Notes: generated by a model not told the origin, from the sequence alone. 64,000 bases of DNA from Triglochin maritima (GCA_963682175.1 OY821784.1:33089621-33153620); one strand, 5' to 3'; positions 24,025-35,535 are shown, counted from the stretch's first letter. Numbers and translations: made by a program.

Positions 24025-24675
24025 TGTGTGTCTGTTCGGATTAAGTGGTGTGTCTGTTCAGTTTAAGTTGTGTGTCTGTTCGGAATATGTTGTGTGTCTG
24101 TTCGGTTTAAGTTGTGTGTCTGTTCGGAATATGTTGTGTGTCTGTTCGGATTAAGTTGTGTGTCTGTTCGGATTAAGTTGTTTGTCTGTTCGGAATATGT
24201 TGTGTGTCTGTTCGGATTAAGTTGTGTGTCTGTTCGGAATATGTTGTGTGTCTGTTCGGAATAAGTTGTGTGTTTGTTCGGATTAAGTTGTGTTTCTCTT
24301 CAGAATATGTTGTGGGTTTGTTCGGAATAAGTTGTGTGTCTGTTCGGTTTAAGTTGTGTGTCTGTTCGGTTTAAGTTGTGTGTCTATTCGGAATATGTTG
24401 TGAGTCTGTTCGGAATATGTTGTGGGTCTGTTCGGAATAAGTTGTGTCTGTTCGGATGAAGTTGTGTTTCTGTTCGGAATCAGTTGTGGGTCTCTTCGGA
24501 TTAAGTTGTGTGTCTGTTCGGATTAAGTTGTCTGTCTGTTCGGAATATGTTTTGTGTCTGTTCGGAATATGTTGTGTGTCTGTTCGGAATAAATTTCTGC
24601 CTGTTCGGATTAAGTTGTGTGTCTGTTCGGATTAAGTTGTCTGTCTGTTTGGATTAAGTTGTGTCTGTTTAGAAT
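24025..24675 (+). repeat. Minisatellite array 1 (about 22 bp unit) in a Ulp1-gene intron
   Basis: About 30 units of gttcggaataagttgtgtgtct with variants (aatatgt, tttaagt) lie wholly within intron 24004-24729. The plus strand reads gttcgg, the same sense as the host gene. Confidence 0.95.
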
Positions 24676-25225
24676 ATAAACGTATGTCTGTTGAGTCATT
24701 CTAAATAGTTGATTTTTTTCAATTTGAAGGTGTGGCTTTGTGAGAAATTCAAATTGGGGGAGCCCAGAACTGGAGTTTTTCCACGAATGAAAAGTTGGAC
24801 GGAGATGTTTGGGAAACGTTTAACCCTGAGCAAATGGGAGGAACGTGGAATTACCTTACCTCAGATTTACAACGACAAGTTCGACCTGATGGGGGCTCCA
24901 TCAATAAGTGAAAGGGAGCTGTAACTTATTAGTCCTGTTCGAACTCCTGTTCGAAAGGGCTCAGCTTCAACATGCAGTTTGCCAAGGCTCCAACTGACAG
25001 ACTGCAACATTCCATGTGACCCGCTGCTCCAAGAGTTGGAGCTGAGTGAGGTGAAGATGAAATGGCTGAGGGACGAAGCTACCCTTAAGAAGGCGACAGA
25101 AGAGGTTAACGACCTGAAGGAAGAACTGAGGATGACCCAGGAAGAGTGTGGGAGGCTGAGGGAAGAAATTATATATCTTCGAGGGACATGGACAAGTGAA
25201 AATACTGGTGGGGAGAAAGACGAAG

Positions 25226-25780
25226 ATCTAAATAAAGAGGAGGAGGAGGAAGAAGAAGAGAGGAAGAGGGAGGAGGAGGGAGAAGAAGAGAGGAAGAGGG
25301 AGGAGGAGGAGGAGGAAGAAGAGAGAAAGAGAGAGGAGGAGAAGGAGGAGGAAGAGAGAAAGAGGGAGGAGGAGAGGAAGAAGAGGAGAAGGAAGAAGAG
25401 AGAAAGAGAGTGGAGAAGGAGGAAGGGAAAAAAGGGAGGAGGAGAGCAAGAAGGAAGAAGAGAGAAAGAGAGTGGAGAAGGAGGAAGATAAGAAGAGGGA
25501 GGAGGAGAAGAAGAGGGAGGAGGAGAGGAAGAAGGAAGAAGAGAGAAAGAGAGTGGAGAAGGAGGAAGAGAAGAAGAGGGAGGAGGAGAAGAAGAGGGAG
25601 GAGGAGAGGTAGAAGGAAGAAGAGAGAAAGAGAGTGGAGAAGGAGGAAGAGAAGAAGAGGGAGGAGGAGAAGAAGAAGGAAGAAGAGAGAAAGTGAGTGG
25701 AGACGGAGGAAGAGAAGAAGAGGGAGGAAGAAGGAAGAGAAGAATAAAGAAGAGGAAAAGGAACAAGAGAGCAAGGCCCA
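25226..25780 (+). repeat. Long homopurine tract, Glu/Lys/Arg-rich coding
   Basis: About 550 bp is almost only A and G on the plus strand, with roughly a dozen interrupting pyrimidines. From about 25435 it is built of 50-75 bp units such as agagaaagagagtggagaag followed by gag/aag runs. It encodes an acidic/basic coiled-coil-like segment, but the frame differs on either side of the repeats, suggesting replication slippage. Confidence 0.9.
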
Positions 25781-26837
25781 GAAACCAAACTGGGGCGTGA
25801 AAAGACAACGCTCGATGGCCATCGTGGAGCAGAAGATGAAGGAAGATGAACAACGGGGCAAGAAGAAGGAGGTGGAAGAAGAGCAAAAGAGAAAAGAGAG
25901 AGCGGCTCAAAAGAGCCTAAAGAAAAAAAAGGAAAAAAGAGAGGAGAATTATAGGTTGGTTGTCCACTTAGGAGGGAAAAGGCCTGATGTTGACATGGCT
26001 GCAATGGGAACGTTGTCAGGTGATGAGGTCAACATGATATTGAATTTGACCGCAGCCAACAAGGACAATAGAGAGGTCATCTGGAGAGGCGATATGTGCA
26101 GTTTAACACGCACCGACCTGAAGGAACTTATAACGCCTGGGATGGATATTACCGACCAAACTATCGACGATATGCTTTCGGTTCTCGAAGAAAGACGCCC
26201 AACACAAAAAGTTATATGCATATCAACATTCGAGTCAGGGCGAATTTTGGGTGGCCAAGGCAGAGCATTTGATGATTTTATCCTCCCTAAAATAGAAGGT
26301 GCGTCTCCAACAGAGTCCGTAATCGCACAACCATGCTGGTCTGAAGGTCATTGGACTCTGGTGGTTGTCTACGGCCCGTCCAAGGAGATTTTTGCGTTCA
26401 ACAGTATCTCTAGGGAGCTAGAGCAAGGTGAAGATCCAGAGCAGACCATTGGCATACATGAATGCGCAGCAGCAGATGTGGCTGAATACTGGAGGACTCT
26501 ACAAAAGGTCGACTGGCCCTTGAGAATCCTCAGGAAAATAGCCAACGACAACCACCGGGGAGCAACGATTGCGGCGCCTATGTTTTATACTGGATAAGGT
26601 GCCTAATGCTAAAACTTGACCCGACGAAGGAGAAGGACCACAATAACATCCACTGTATCAGGGGTGAATTGGCGGTCATGTTACTTAGGGACCGCCGATC
26701 GTGTGTGCAGATCTGAACATACACACAACTTTTAGTGTTTATTTGTTTACATGTACGAATTACAAACTCTTTATTTTGGTTATTTTTTTAGTCTTGTGTT
26801 TTTTAAATGTACAAAATACAAACTCTTCCCAGACAAC

Positions 26838-28060
26838 TTATTCCGAACAGAAACACAACTTAATCCGAAAAGACAAACAACAAATTCCGAACAGACCCAC
26901 AACATATTCCGAACAGACAAACAACATAATCCGAACAGACACACAATTTATTCCGAACATGCAGAAACATATTCCGAACAGACACATAACATATTCCGAA
27001 TAGACTGACAACTTAATCCTAACAGACACACAACTTAATCCGAACAGACCCACAACATATTCCGAACAGACACACAACATATTCCGAACAGACAGACAAC
27101 TTAATCCGAACAGACACACAACTTTATCCCAACAGACCCACAACATATTCCGAACAGACACACAATATATTCCGAACATACACACAACTTAAACCGAACA
27201 AACACAACTTAAACCGAACAGACATACAACTTAAACCTAACAGACAAACAACATATTCCGAACAGACCCACAACATATTCCGAACAGTCACACAACTTAT
27301 TCCGAACAGACACACAACATATTCCGAACAGACACACAACATATTCCGAACAGACACACAACTTAAACCGAACAGACATACAACTTAAACCGAACAGACA
27401 CACAACTTATTTCCGAACAGAAACACAACTTAATCCGAACAGACAAACAACATATTCCGAACAGACCCACAAGATATTCCGAACATACAAACAACATATT
27501 CCGAACATACACACAACTTATTCCGAACAGTCCCACAACATATTCCGAACAGACACAAAACATATTCCGAACAGACAAACAACTTAATCCAAACAGACAC
27601 ACAACTTAATCCGAACAGACACACAACTTATTCCGAACAGACCCACAACATATTCCGAACAGACACATAACATATTCCGAACAGACACACAACTTAAACC
27701 GAACAGACATACAACTTAAACCGAACAGACACACAACATATTCCGAACAGACAGAAAGCTTATTCCGAACAGACAGACAACTTAATCCGAACAGACATAC
27801 AACTTAAACTGAACGGACATACAACTTAAACCGAACGAATTCGCACCTTAAACTGAACAGATTGACACCTTAAACCGAATAGTCAAACAACTTAAACCGA
27901 ACTGTCACACAACTTAAACCGGACAAATGCACACCTTAAACAGAACAATCAAACATCTTAAACAGAACAGTCAAACATCTTAACCGAACAGTCAAACATC
28001 TTAAACCGAACAGATGCACACCATAAACCGAACAGACACACAACTTAAACAGTTTAATAC
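26838..28060 (-). repeat. Minisatellite array 2 (about 22 bp unit) between the convergent genes
   Basis: More than 50 units of the same sequence as array 1 are inverted (plus strand reads acacaacttaatccgaacag). The array lies between the end of the Ulp1-like gene and the 3' end of the transposase gene. Units become longer and more divergent toward 28000 (cttaaaccgaacagtcaaaca). Confidence 0.95.
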
Positions 28061-28158
28061 GAACTGAACGTGTATAACAACCATTTACAGATCCAAACAG
28101 ATCAACAATTAGAAGTTTCTTGGTTTTACAAGAATTGAAAATAACAAGAAATATTAAA

Positions 28159-31100
28159 TTAAGGAGGAAGTTCATCGTAATACAAATTCATGTCCCAATC
28201 AGAGAAATCAGGATCCCCAAAATTTGGTGCGACTTCGTGAAGCGACGATGTAACCTTCATCTTGAACTTTCTCTTCTCTTGTTGGGCGTGTTTTTTATGA
28301 CTTTTTTTAATTATCTTCTCAGCTAAAGACACTCGACGTCTAGTCGGCGGTCTTCCTATACGTCTAACATTATCTGGATTAAGAACCGATGTACCCGCAG
28401 ACTCAGGTTCATCAAGTCGAACCAAGAACTGGGTAGTGTGCATACGTGCCTTAAGCATTTCAATACAGTTCACAACCTCAATATACCTTTCGTGGAAAAT
28501 GAAGGCTTCCTGTGCGATCCAAACGGCACGACCCATGATGTCGTCGTGACGACGAAGCACATCCTTCTCCATTACGCCATCGTCTGGGTACATCTTATCT
28601 CGATAGCTCCTTCGAATATCCTTCCGCCATCGATTAACGATGTAAGAGTCTGGGAGCAATGCATTAGGATTTAAGCGTCCAAGTACAACAAAAACGTGGC
28701 AGCATAGAAGGCCAACGTGCTGAAACATTCTACAATCACATGTGAAGTTCATGGATATGTTTTGTACTAGGAAACGTTTCGACAGTAGCTGCTCACCAGC
28801 CAAAACACGTTCAGATACCTTGTACTAAAAGGTGTCATTCTTATTGAACTCCTCCGTTATATCGCAGTATATCATCTTCCCAATTTCTAACTGCACTTTC
28901 TTGAAGACCCCTACCGTATACAACTCGCTCATCTGTCTCTCGAATGGATAAATTGAAACCAACTGGGGTCTCTTATGAAGACAATCAAAATCTGATTGAG
29001 CTTCCTTCTCGTACTTATGGCGGAGTGCAAGTTCGTATTGTTGAACAAACTGCTTAAGTGTGGTCTTCGAAGTAAGATACTTGTCGAAAAGACGTTCATA
29101 CTCTCGCTTCTCTGAGTAGATGTCATTCCTCAAAAAAAAATATCACCAACAAATGCAGGTATTCACGACTCTCGGATTGCATAAATCGATTTGAGTCAGC
29201 TATGGTTCTGCAGGTCAAAATCAAGAAGGAAACCCTGCCAATTACGATCAAATTCTGCTTGGGTTTTGGAATCATATACAATCAATTTCAGATCAAATAA
29301 CATGTGCTTCCGATACTGCGTCGGCAACTTCACGGGAGCTTTGTTCAATATGTGTCATATACAGAATCTGTGTCTTGAATCTGGGAAGACATTCCTTACA
29401 GCAGCAGTAATGACACCACATTGATCTGTTATTATGGCTGGGGGGCTATATCTGCATAAGGGGGCAATTTAAAAGGAGTGAGTCATATATTGAAAGGTAC
29501 AAAATCCTACTTTGAAAACTTTAATAGAACAGTCACACACCTAAAACCAAACAGACACACAACTTAAACCGAACGGATTCACACCTTAAACCGAACAGTC
29601 ACACAACTTAATCCGAATAGACCCACAACTTAAGCCGAACAGACAGACAACTTAATCCGAACAGACACACAACTTAATCTGAATAGACCCACAACTTATT
29701 CCGAACAGACAGACAACTTATTCCTAACAGACACACAACATATTCCGAACAAACCGACAACTTAATCCGAACAGACATACAACTTAAACCGAACAGACAC
29801 ACAACATATTCCAAACAGACAGACAGCTTATTCCGAACAGACAGACAACTTATTCCGAACAGACAGACAACTTAATCCGAACAGACATACAACTTAAACC
29901 GAACGGACATAAAACTTAAACCGAACGGATTCACACCTTAAACCGAACAGTGACACCACTTAAACCGAACAGTTCCACCACTTAAACAGAACAGTTCAAC
30001 CACTTAAACCGAACACATACACACCTTAAACCGAACAGTCACACCACTTAAACCGAACTGTTCCACCACTTAAACAGAACAGTCACACCTTAAACCGAAC
30101 AGTCACACCACTTAAACTGAACAATCACACCACTTAAACCGAACGGATTCACACCTTAAACCGAACGGATTCACAACTTAAACCGAACGGATTCACAACT
30201 TAAACAGAACAATCACACCACTTAAACCGAACAGTTCCACCACTTAAACCGAACACATACACACCTTAAACCGAACAGTCATTCCACTTAAACAGAACAG
30301 TCACACCACTTAAACAGAACAGTCACACCTTAAACTGAACAGTCACACCACTTAAACCGAATGGATTCACACCTTAAACCGAACAGTCACACCACTTAAA
30401 CCGAACAGTTCCACCACTTAAACCGAACACATACACAGCTTAAACTGAACCGTCATAGACCTTTAACTGTACATAGCCACACCTTACCGTTCATGCACGA
30501 CAACCATGTTTGGAACAATCATATGTAATTTTCAGTGGTCTCAGAAGACAGCAAAGCGCAACCGAGCAAAACTGACTCGAAATGGTGATTAACTCCTACA
30601 AATGGGGCAAAAGGCATCTCGTATTTGTTTGTAATGTAGGTGGTGTCGAAACATATTGCGTCTCCAAAGTATGAATATGCAGCTCTAGAACGACAGTCAG
30701 CCCAAAACATGTTCCGTAGTCTTCCTTCGTCATCCATATCCATTACATAGAAAAACATGGAATCAATCTTGTGCATCACCAGGTCCCATCTTTAAATTTC
30801 TGACTTTGTTTACAACATTCCTGCACACAGGAACCACTAAGACCAGACGCAAAATGTTCAACTTCAATTATGTTAGGCAAAAAGAACACAAACCTTAAAT
30901 CCCTTTCGTTGAAAGTCAATTTGTCATGACCTCCACCCTCGACAACAAAAGATTGCATGCTCTTAGCAGCCAATATCCCACCAGTATCATTGCACAATAT
31001 GCGTGCTTTGGCGGCCTCAGGGACGGTTCGTTTTTGTCTGAGAAAACGCAATTGCTATTGTTCAAGCATGGCGTGGTTATGTTTAAGATACACAAAGTTA

Positions 31101-31411
31101 ATGTGGTAACCCCTTGCTGGGTTTCCGGAGACCCTTATCCGAGCAGTGCATTGGACTCTACTGGATAACGTAGGCTTCAATTTTCTTTGTCCTTGGTTTG
31201 TTGGTGTCGTGCCCTCCTTGGAGCAAGTCAGTGTGACCCGTATAACAACACCACGATCGTAATGAGATTGCCTTGTCTTAACACCAAAACCACAAGAATC
31301 GGCATAGGCCACGTAAAATGTTTTGGCTTCTTCAAAAGAAGGAAAAAACATCTCCTCCTTAGGAACGTTTGCCGGTTGCTCCACTTGGGAAGGCACATGA
31401 ACGATTTCCAT
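28159..31411 (-). pseudogene. FAR1/FHY3-type MULE transposase (broken)
   Basis: Reading leftward from a likely ATG at 31411 (MEIVHVPSQVEQ), the pieces are: a FAR1 DNA-binding domain (FPSFEEAKTFYVAYADSCGF, about 31340-31060); a GGGHDKLTFNERDLRF block (30940-30890); the DDE transposase core with FWADCRSRAAYSYFGDA and FDTTYITNKYEMPFAPFVGV (30710-30590); AIITDQCGVITAAVRNVFP (29432 down to about 29385); a TLKQFVQQYELALRHKYEKE block (about 29080-29010); and a C-terminal SWIM zinc finger CDCRMFQHVGLLCCH (about 28745-28700), ending at 28159. In-frame stops lie near 31054, 29365 (Trp to stop) and 28825. The region between 30519 and 29460, which should encode about 15 residues, is occupied by minisatellite array 3. 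Confidence 0.88.
29520..30475 (-). repeat. Minisatellite array 3 (about 22 bp unit) inside the transposase gene
   Basis: About 43 units are of the form cttaaaccgaacagtcacacca on the plus strand, gttcgg-reading on the minus strand and so in the sense of the transposase gene. The left third resembles array 2 (aacttattccgaacagac). The right part is a divergent subfamily, with some higher-order periodicity of three units (a block near 29985-30060 recurs near 30220-30290 and 30395-30445). Confidence 0.92.
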
Positions 31412-31726
31412 TGGAGTACAGAGGAAGGACCACAGAAGAGAAGGGAAGAAAAAGGAAGACGCATCTTGAGATGAATAACAAGTCTTCTGCTGTGTAGGAG
31501 CGCCAAAATGATGAAGGAGGAGAGTGATTTGAGATGCATTAATGAGGGATGGAGGGAGGGATGGAGAGATGTAGACATTTGTACATATAACCAAAGAATT
31601 GAGGAATAAAATAAAAAAAGAAACTTTTTTTCTGTGCTGACATGGAGAGTGTCAACTCAGCCGCGCCCCTGAAGGAGCGTCCTAAAGAGCGGCTATCTAT
31701 CATTTTCCTAATTGTATGACCATACT

Positions 31727-32304
31727 TAGGGGTGTAAAAAAGTCGGATATGGGGTGTGTATGATCGTACCTGTATTCATACCCGTCTAACTAAATAGGTA
31801 CGAGTATATACCCGTTGTTGTACCTGTATCCGTCCCATACCTGTTTAGTAAACATGTATGGGGCGGGTATAATGGGTATAATTTTTGCTAGCAAAACGAG
31901 TACTTTTGGTAACAAAACTCAATTTTGGAAGAACATAATCATTGGAGGAGAAGAAAATTAAGCCAAAAAGATACTAAAATTTATGAATTTTAAGATTAGG
32001 AAGTAAACCCAAATGATGAGAAATCACCAATTTTCTCACAAACAAGCATCCGAACAATCACTTTTGCCAACAAAAACCTCACTTTTTGTTATTATATATA
32101 TATATATATATATATTATTAATTAAATAATTAAGCGGGTATAGGTAGAAGTATACCCGTACCTGCCCCATTTATTAAACGTGTAAAACATGTATGGGTAA
32201 ACGTGTATAATTTTTTAAATAGGTACAAAAACCGTACCCATACCCGTACCCGCTTATTAAATGGAACGGGTAAACAGGTAATACCCGCCCTAGTTACACC
32301 CCTA
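31727..32304. mobile_element. hAT-type MITE, 578 bp
   Basis: The ends taggggtgtaa and ttacaccccta are perfect inverted repeats, flanked by the 8 bp target duplication accatact (31719-31726 and 32305-32312). The interior is rich in gggta / taccc words and has a (TA)n run near 32095. There is no transposase. It sits directly beside the right target duplication of MULE-1. Confidence 0.88.
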
Positions 32305-32604
32305 ACCATACTCGTTCCATTTTGAATCTTAACTTTTATAAAACTTACATCTATTCGAATTTGGACTTGGGTGAAGATAACTTCGATGTTTCAATTTAAC
32401 CATCGTAGAAAAACTAGAAACCAAAGAATTTAAAACAATATAATTCTTCTATAAAAAGGGGTTTGAAGACCTACTTTAATTCACAACGAAAATTTGTTAC
32501 CCATCTCATGATCGTCCAAGCCTCGTCACTCTTCTTAAGATCTCTTAGATGGGGAAGAGAAGATATTTTTTTATCATTTTGTCTGGCTTAGAGGCTATAA
32601 CCCC

Positions 32605-34345
32605 TTATTTATAATTTAATTATGAGTTCATCAATCACAATCGAATGGTTAATGAGAGCTCTAAACATGTTAGAACCTAAACCTATTTAGGCTAAGCTAA
32701 GTGTGTTCAGGGATGTTTTGGTTTTGTTGACTTTGGAGTTAGAGGTGAAGTGATAGGTTCGGATAAGGTGTCGGTTGGTGAGTGGAGGGTGTTGAGGCGG
32801 TGGGTTTATATGAGCAAAACCTCACTTCATTCTCATTTCCCTCTCTCTCACTCTCATAGCACATCTCTCTCTCACTCTCTGATCCGTCGGGTGCTGGCGA
32901 GAGGCGTGCAAGAAGAAGCGATTAGTAAGGCATGGCCGACGGAGGACGTGTGCGGAGTTGGCGTGGAAGCTCGGTAAGACGGGCTGGCAAAGGTGCAAGA
33001 AAGAGAGGTGGTAATCGCCATCGACGTTCAGAAGCTTCAACGAGCACAAAAGGTATTCCAAGTTCCATTTAAGTACTCACCCAAGGTGTGTAAGAGGTCA
33101 GATTTGTCGCCGGAGGACAGAGGCCTCGTCAGTGATCGAGTGCAGTTGTTGCACGGTAACGGTCGACCAACGTGTGTTTCGGTCGACCGACCATAGTGTA
33201 ATTGTAGAGTCTGCCCAGAACTGGTGGAACGATGCCTGTCAGCGGTTGACCGATTGTGTATTTTGGGTGGGCTCTGTTATGTTCGGTCGGACAGAACCTC
33301 TTTGTCGTTTGACCGGTTGCACCTGTAGCTAAGTCGGTTGAGGCCCTAGACCATCCAAATCGTCGACCGCCTTAGACCAGTTTGACCGACAACTTAAGTG
33401 TACTGCCTTTGTTGTGTGACCAACAGGTGTTGGGTCGACCAGTTGTGTTTGTGCCAAACGGTCGACTGCCTAGTGATTTTAGTTCGATCAGTGGTAGTCG
33501 AAGTTGGGGGGTGGAGGCTCTGTTATTTTCGATCGGACAAGACCCTCTTTGCCGTTCGATCGATAGGACATTAAGTTTGTTGAACCCGGGTTTGGACCAT
33601 CCAAACGGTCAACCACCCGTAACCTTGGTTCAACTGTTGAACTCATGTTTTGTTCGACTAACTCTATGTTGCGGTTCGACCCTTGGACCGTTTATGTTGC
33701 CTGGATGGGGAAGATTTTTATGTTGCCTTATTGTATACATGTCATACTGGTATGTTTCTCTTGTGCGTATTCATGCATGTTATGAGAGTTTGGCATAGGA
33801 GTTTTCAGTATGAAAACACAGGCATTGTACCATGTTTGTATTTCAGGCCGTGAACCGCGGTGAATGGGTGGCAACTGAGGAGGAGCACACAAGGGACCGG
33901 ATCTTCAGTCTTATCGTTTGGGTTGATATGATTAATTGTACATGTCTTTTATACCTTTTGATGTAATCATACTATTAAAACTCTTGTATTATGGTGCACC
34001 TTTGAGTATGTATCAGTAATGTCCTCGGGTTTCTCTATTTCAACTTTGTTGATTATCGTTTAAACTTTTCGCTGCTTTTGAGGATGTTACAAAACATGTT
34101 AACCCTTTCTTACTAATTGGTATTTCTAGAAGCCATATAATTAAATTCGTTATTAGACTAAGATTGAGCTTATATGTTTGACAACGTTTTATATATAATT
34201 CAATAAATATGTGAGTCCGTCCACCAAATAGAAATTGCTAACAATTTCTTAGTTGGACCACGTGTGTTTAAGAAATATTGTATGTAGCTAAAACCTTAGT
34301 AGGCACAAACTTTTGTTGTCTTAACAAGGGTATCCCAAAATAATA
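32605..34345. repeat. Left arm of a long inverted repeat (split by solo LTR E)
   Basis: With the LTR at 32668-34091 removed, sequence from about 32605 to 34345 aligns inverted with 35235-35535. Shared landmarks are tcaatcacaatcgaatggttaatg, ataattaaattcgttattaga, tgtgagtcc and aaacttttgttgtct. By eye identity is about 70-75%. The two arms are about 900 bp apart. Confidence 0.7.
32668..34091 (+). mobile_element. Solo LTR E of the CGGTCGACCG family, 1424 bp
   Basis: The LTR begins tgttagaacc and ends gaggatgttaca, flanked by the 5 bp duplication aaaca (32663-32667 and 34092-34096). It shares the CT-rich leader, one perfect and many eroded CGGTCGACCG motifs (33160-33700), the gtttggcatagga block and the terminal region with element A. 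The internal region is absent, as expected after LTR-LTR recombination. Confidence 0.85.
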
Positions 34346-34605
34346 TGTGCAATGGAGGCAGAATCTATAGTGTTAAACAAACATTTATAGCTTCTTCTAC
34401 CATATATGGATGCAAAATTTAAAGCGTGTTTAAAACCATCAAATTAGGGAATATGGCTGCGATTTTTTGTCACTAGGTTGCAGATATATAGTTGATAGTA
34501 TATGAAGACCATTAAGAATTAATTGTAATAATAAGGTCACTAAGTTATAGTAAGAGAACAACCAGAGTTTGTCAATTTTGAAGTTCCTCATTGTGAATCA
34601 AAGGG

Positions 34606-34833
34606 TTCTGAGAATTAATTGTGCTGATAGAAAAAAATCGATACAAACTCAATGATTGCGGATTCGCTCCCTAAGGGTTTTCCACGCAAAGTGTTTCACT
34701 AGCATTTTGCTCATTTGAGTTCTGAGAATTAATTGTATTAATAGAAAAAATTAGTACAAACTTGATGATTTTAGATCCACTCACTACAGGTTGCCCCACA
34801 AACTGTTTTTCGAGTATGTCGCTTGTATGAGCG
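34606..34833. repeat. Diverged tandem duplication, 114 bp period
   Basis: Two units, each beginning ttctgagaattaattg, start at 34606 and 34720 and carry the same order of words (atagaaaaa, acaaact, atgatt, cactagc/actacagg). They lie in the spacer of the inverted repeat. No coding content is seen in 34346-35234. Confidence 0.75.
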
Positions 34834-35234
34834 TCGACGTTGCATCATATGGTTAAGTCGTTGATGTGGGAGTTTGTAATGTTTGTGCTTTTGACATTTT
34901 ATATTATTCTGTACGGACTATGGTTTTATAAATTTTAAGAATTTCATAAATTTATGGAACTCTCGACTTATGATATTGGCTTTCGATTGCGTTTCTGCAT
35001 ATGGTTTAGAAAGTGGTTTTGACTGTTCAAGTCATCAAGGCACGATCAATTGGAAATAAGCATGATCGAGAACACTGTGTAATTCTCATGCTAAAAACCC
35101 ATTCTTGATCTCTGTCTTACTTTTTTTATTAATATTGTGACTATTGATGGAATTAGTAACGAATAAATGTTATGAAATCCGCTTTGATCTTGTGTTACTG
35201 AAATCGATGGACCAAATTATTTGGGAAATTCTGT

Positions 35235-35535
35235 TTAGACAACAAAAGTTTGCACGCATTAGGATTATCGCTATATGTAATATTTTGAAAACATAGGTGG
35301 TCCAAACGAAAGATTGTTAGAAATTTTTATTTTGTGGACTCACAAATTTATTTACTTTTGCATAAGATGTTAAATATATAAGTTTGATTTTGATCTAATA
35401 AGGAATTTAATTATCAGGCTTCAAGAAAAATCAATTTATTAGAATGAGTAACAAGTCTGAAGCCCATTAGCCATTCGGTTGTGATTGACGGACTGACAAT
35501 TGAATTAAAAATAGAAGGCATATATGGGGGTGGCT
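35235..35535. repeat. Right arm of the long inverted repeat
   Basis: This is the partner of the left arm (32605-34345). It contains tgttagaaatttttattttg, which could be an LTR-type start, so the pair may be two old LTRs in opposite orientation, but no coding region or target duplication supports that. Confidence 0.6.

Larger units (their letters stand above)
23247..26716 (+). pseudogene. Ulp1-like cysteine protease gene with plant-mobile-domain-like N-terminus (KI-MULE type)
   Basis: Exon 1 starts at ATG 23247 (MDSSTPAVDSEHVPEP) and is joined by a GT-AG intron (23295-23370) to an exon encoding TPFGHFLDLP, a GVVHLTPEDVALILGL block and FLFYDGTLRPKQW, the N-terminal domain typical of MULE Ulp-like proteins (DUF1985 / plant-mobile-domain-like). 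A frameshift lies near 23900. Intron 24004-24729 (holding minisatellite array 1) rejoins GCVVILQ to VWLCEKF. A Glu/Lys/Arg-rich stretch (25226-25960) follows, then the C48 peptidase domain: the His motif SEGHWTLVVV (about 26340) and, in another frame, the nucleophile motif SNDCGAYVL (Cys codon 26570). Further defects are a stop at 24922 and a frame change near 26510-26555. The SUMO/ubiquitin-like protease function is known for the family; this copy cannot make it. Confidence 0.85.
22917..31708. mobile_element. MULE-1, 8.8 kb, with FAR1-type transposase and Ulp1-like gene
   Basis: The element is flanked by the perfect 10 bp direct repeat taattgtatg (22907-22916 and 31709-31718), the expected 8-11 bp Mutator size. 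The ends are degenerate inverted repeats: both begin GG and share ggacgct then a g-rich block then tgacac, at 22938-22973 and on the minus strand at about 31680-31645. Inside, a Ulp1-type protease gene runs rightward from 23247 and a FAR1-type transposase gene runs leftward from 31411, so they converge. Three arrays of one 22 bp minisatellite make up about a third of the element. Ulp1-carrying MULEs (KI-MULE / Kaonashi class) are known in plants. Both genes are broken here. Confidence 0.85.

Noticed and set aside
24867..26004. Long minus-strand Ser/Leu/Pro-rich open frames (230-347 codons)
   Set aside because: They are antisense to the homopurine tract of the Ulp1-like gene. Low stop-codon density follows from composition, not coding.
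24070..27624. Open frames of 60-115 codons with Cys/Val/Phe-rich repeats (CVCSEYVVCLFGLS type) on both strands
   Set aside because: They are translations of the 22 bp minisatellite. The unit is not a multiple of three, so all frames give similar repeating peptides. They lie in an intron or between genes.
24025..30475. CRISPR-like array
   Set aside because: The units are contiguous diverged 22 bp repeats without unique spacers, in a eukaryotic transposon.
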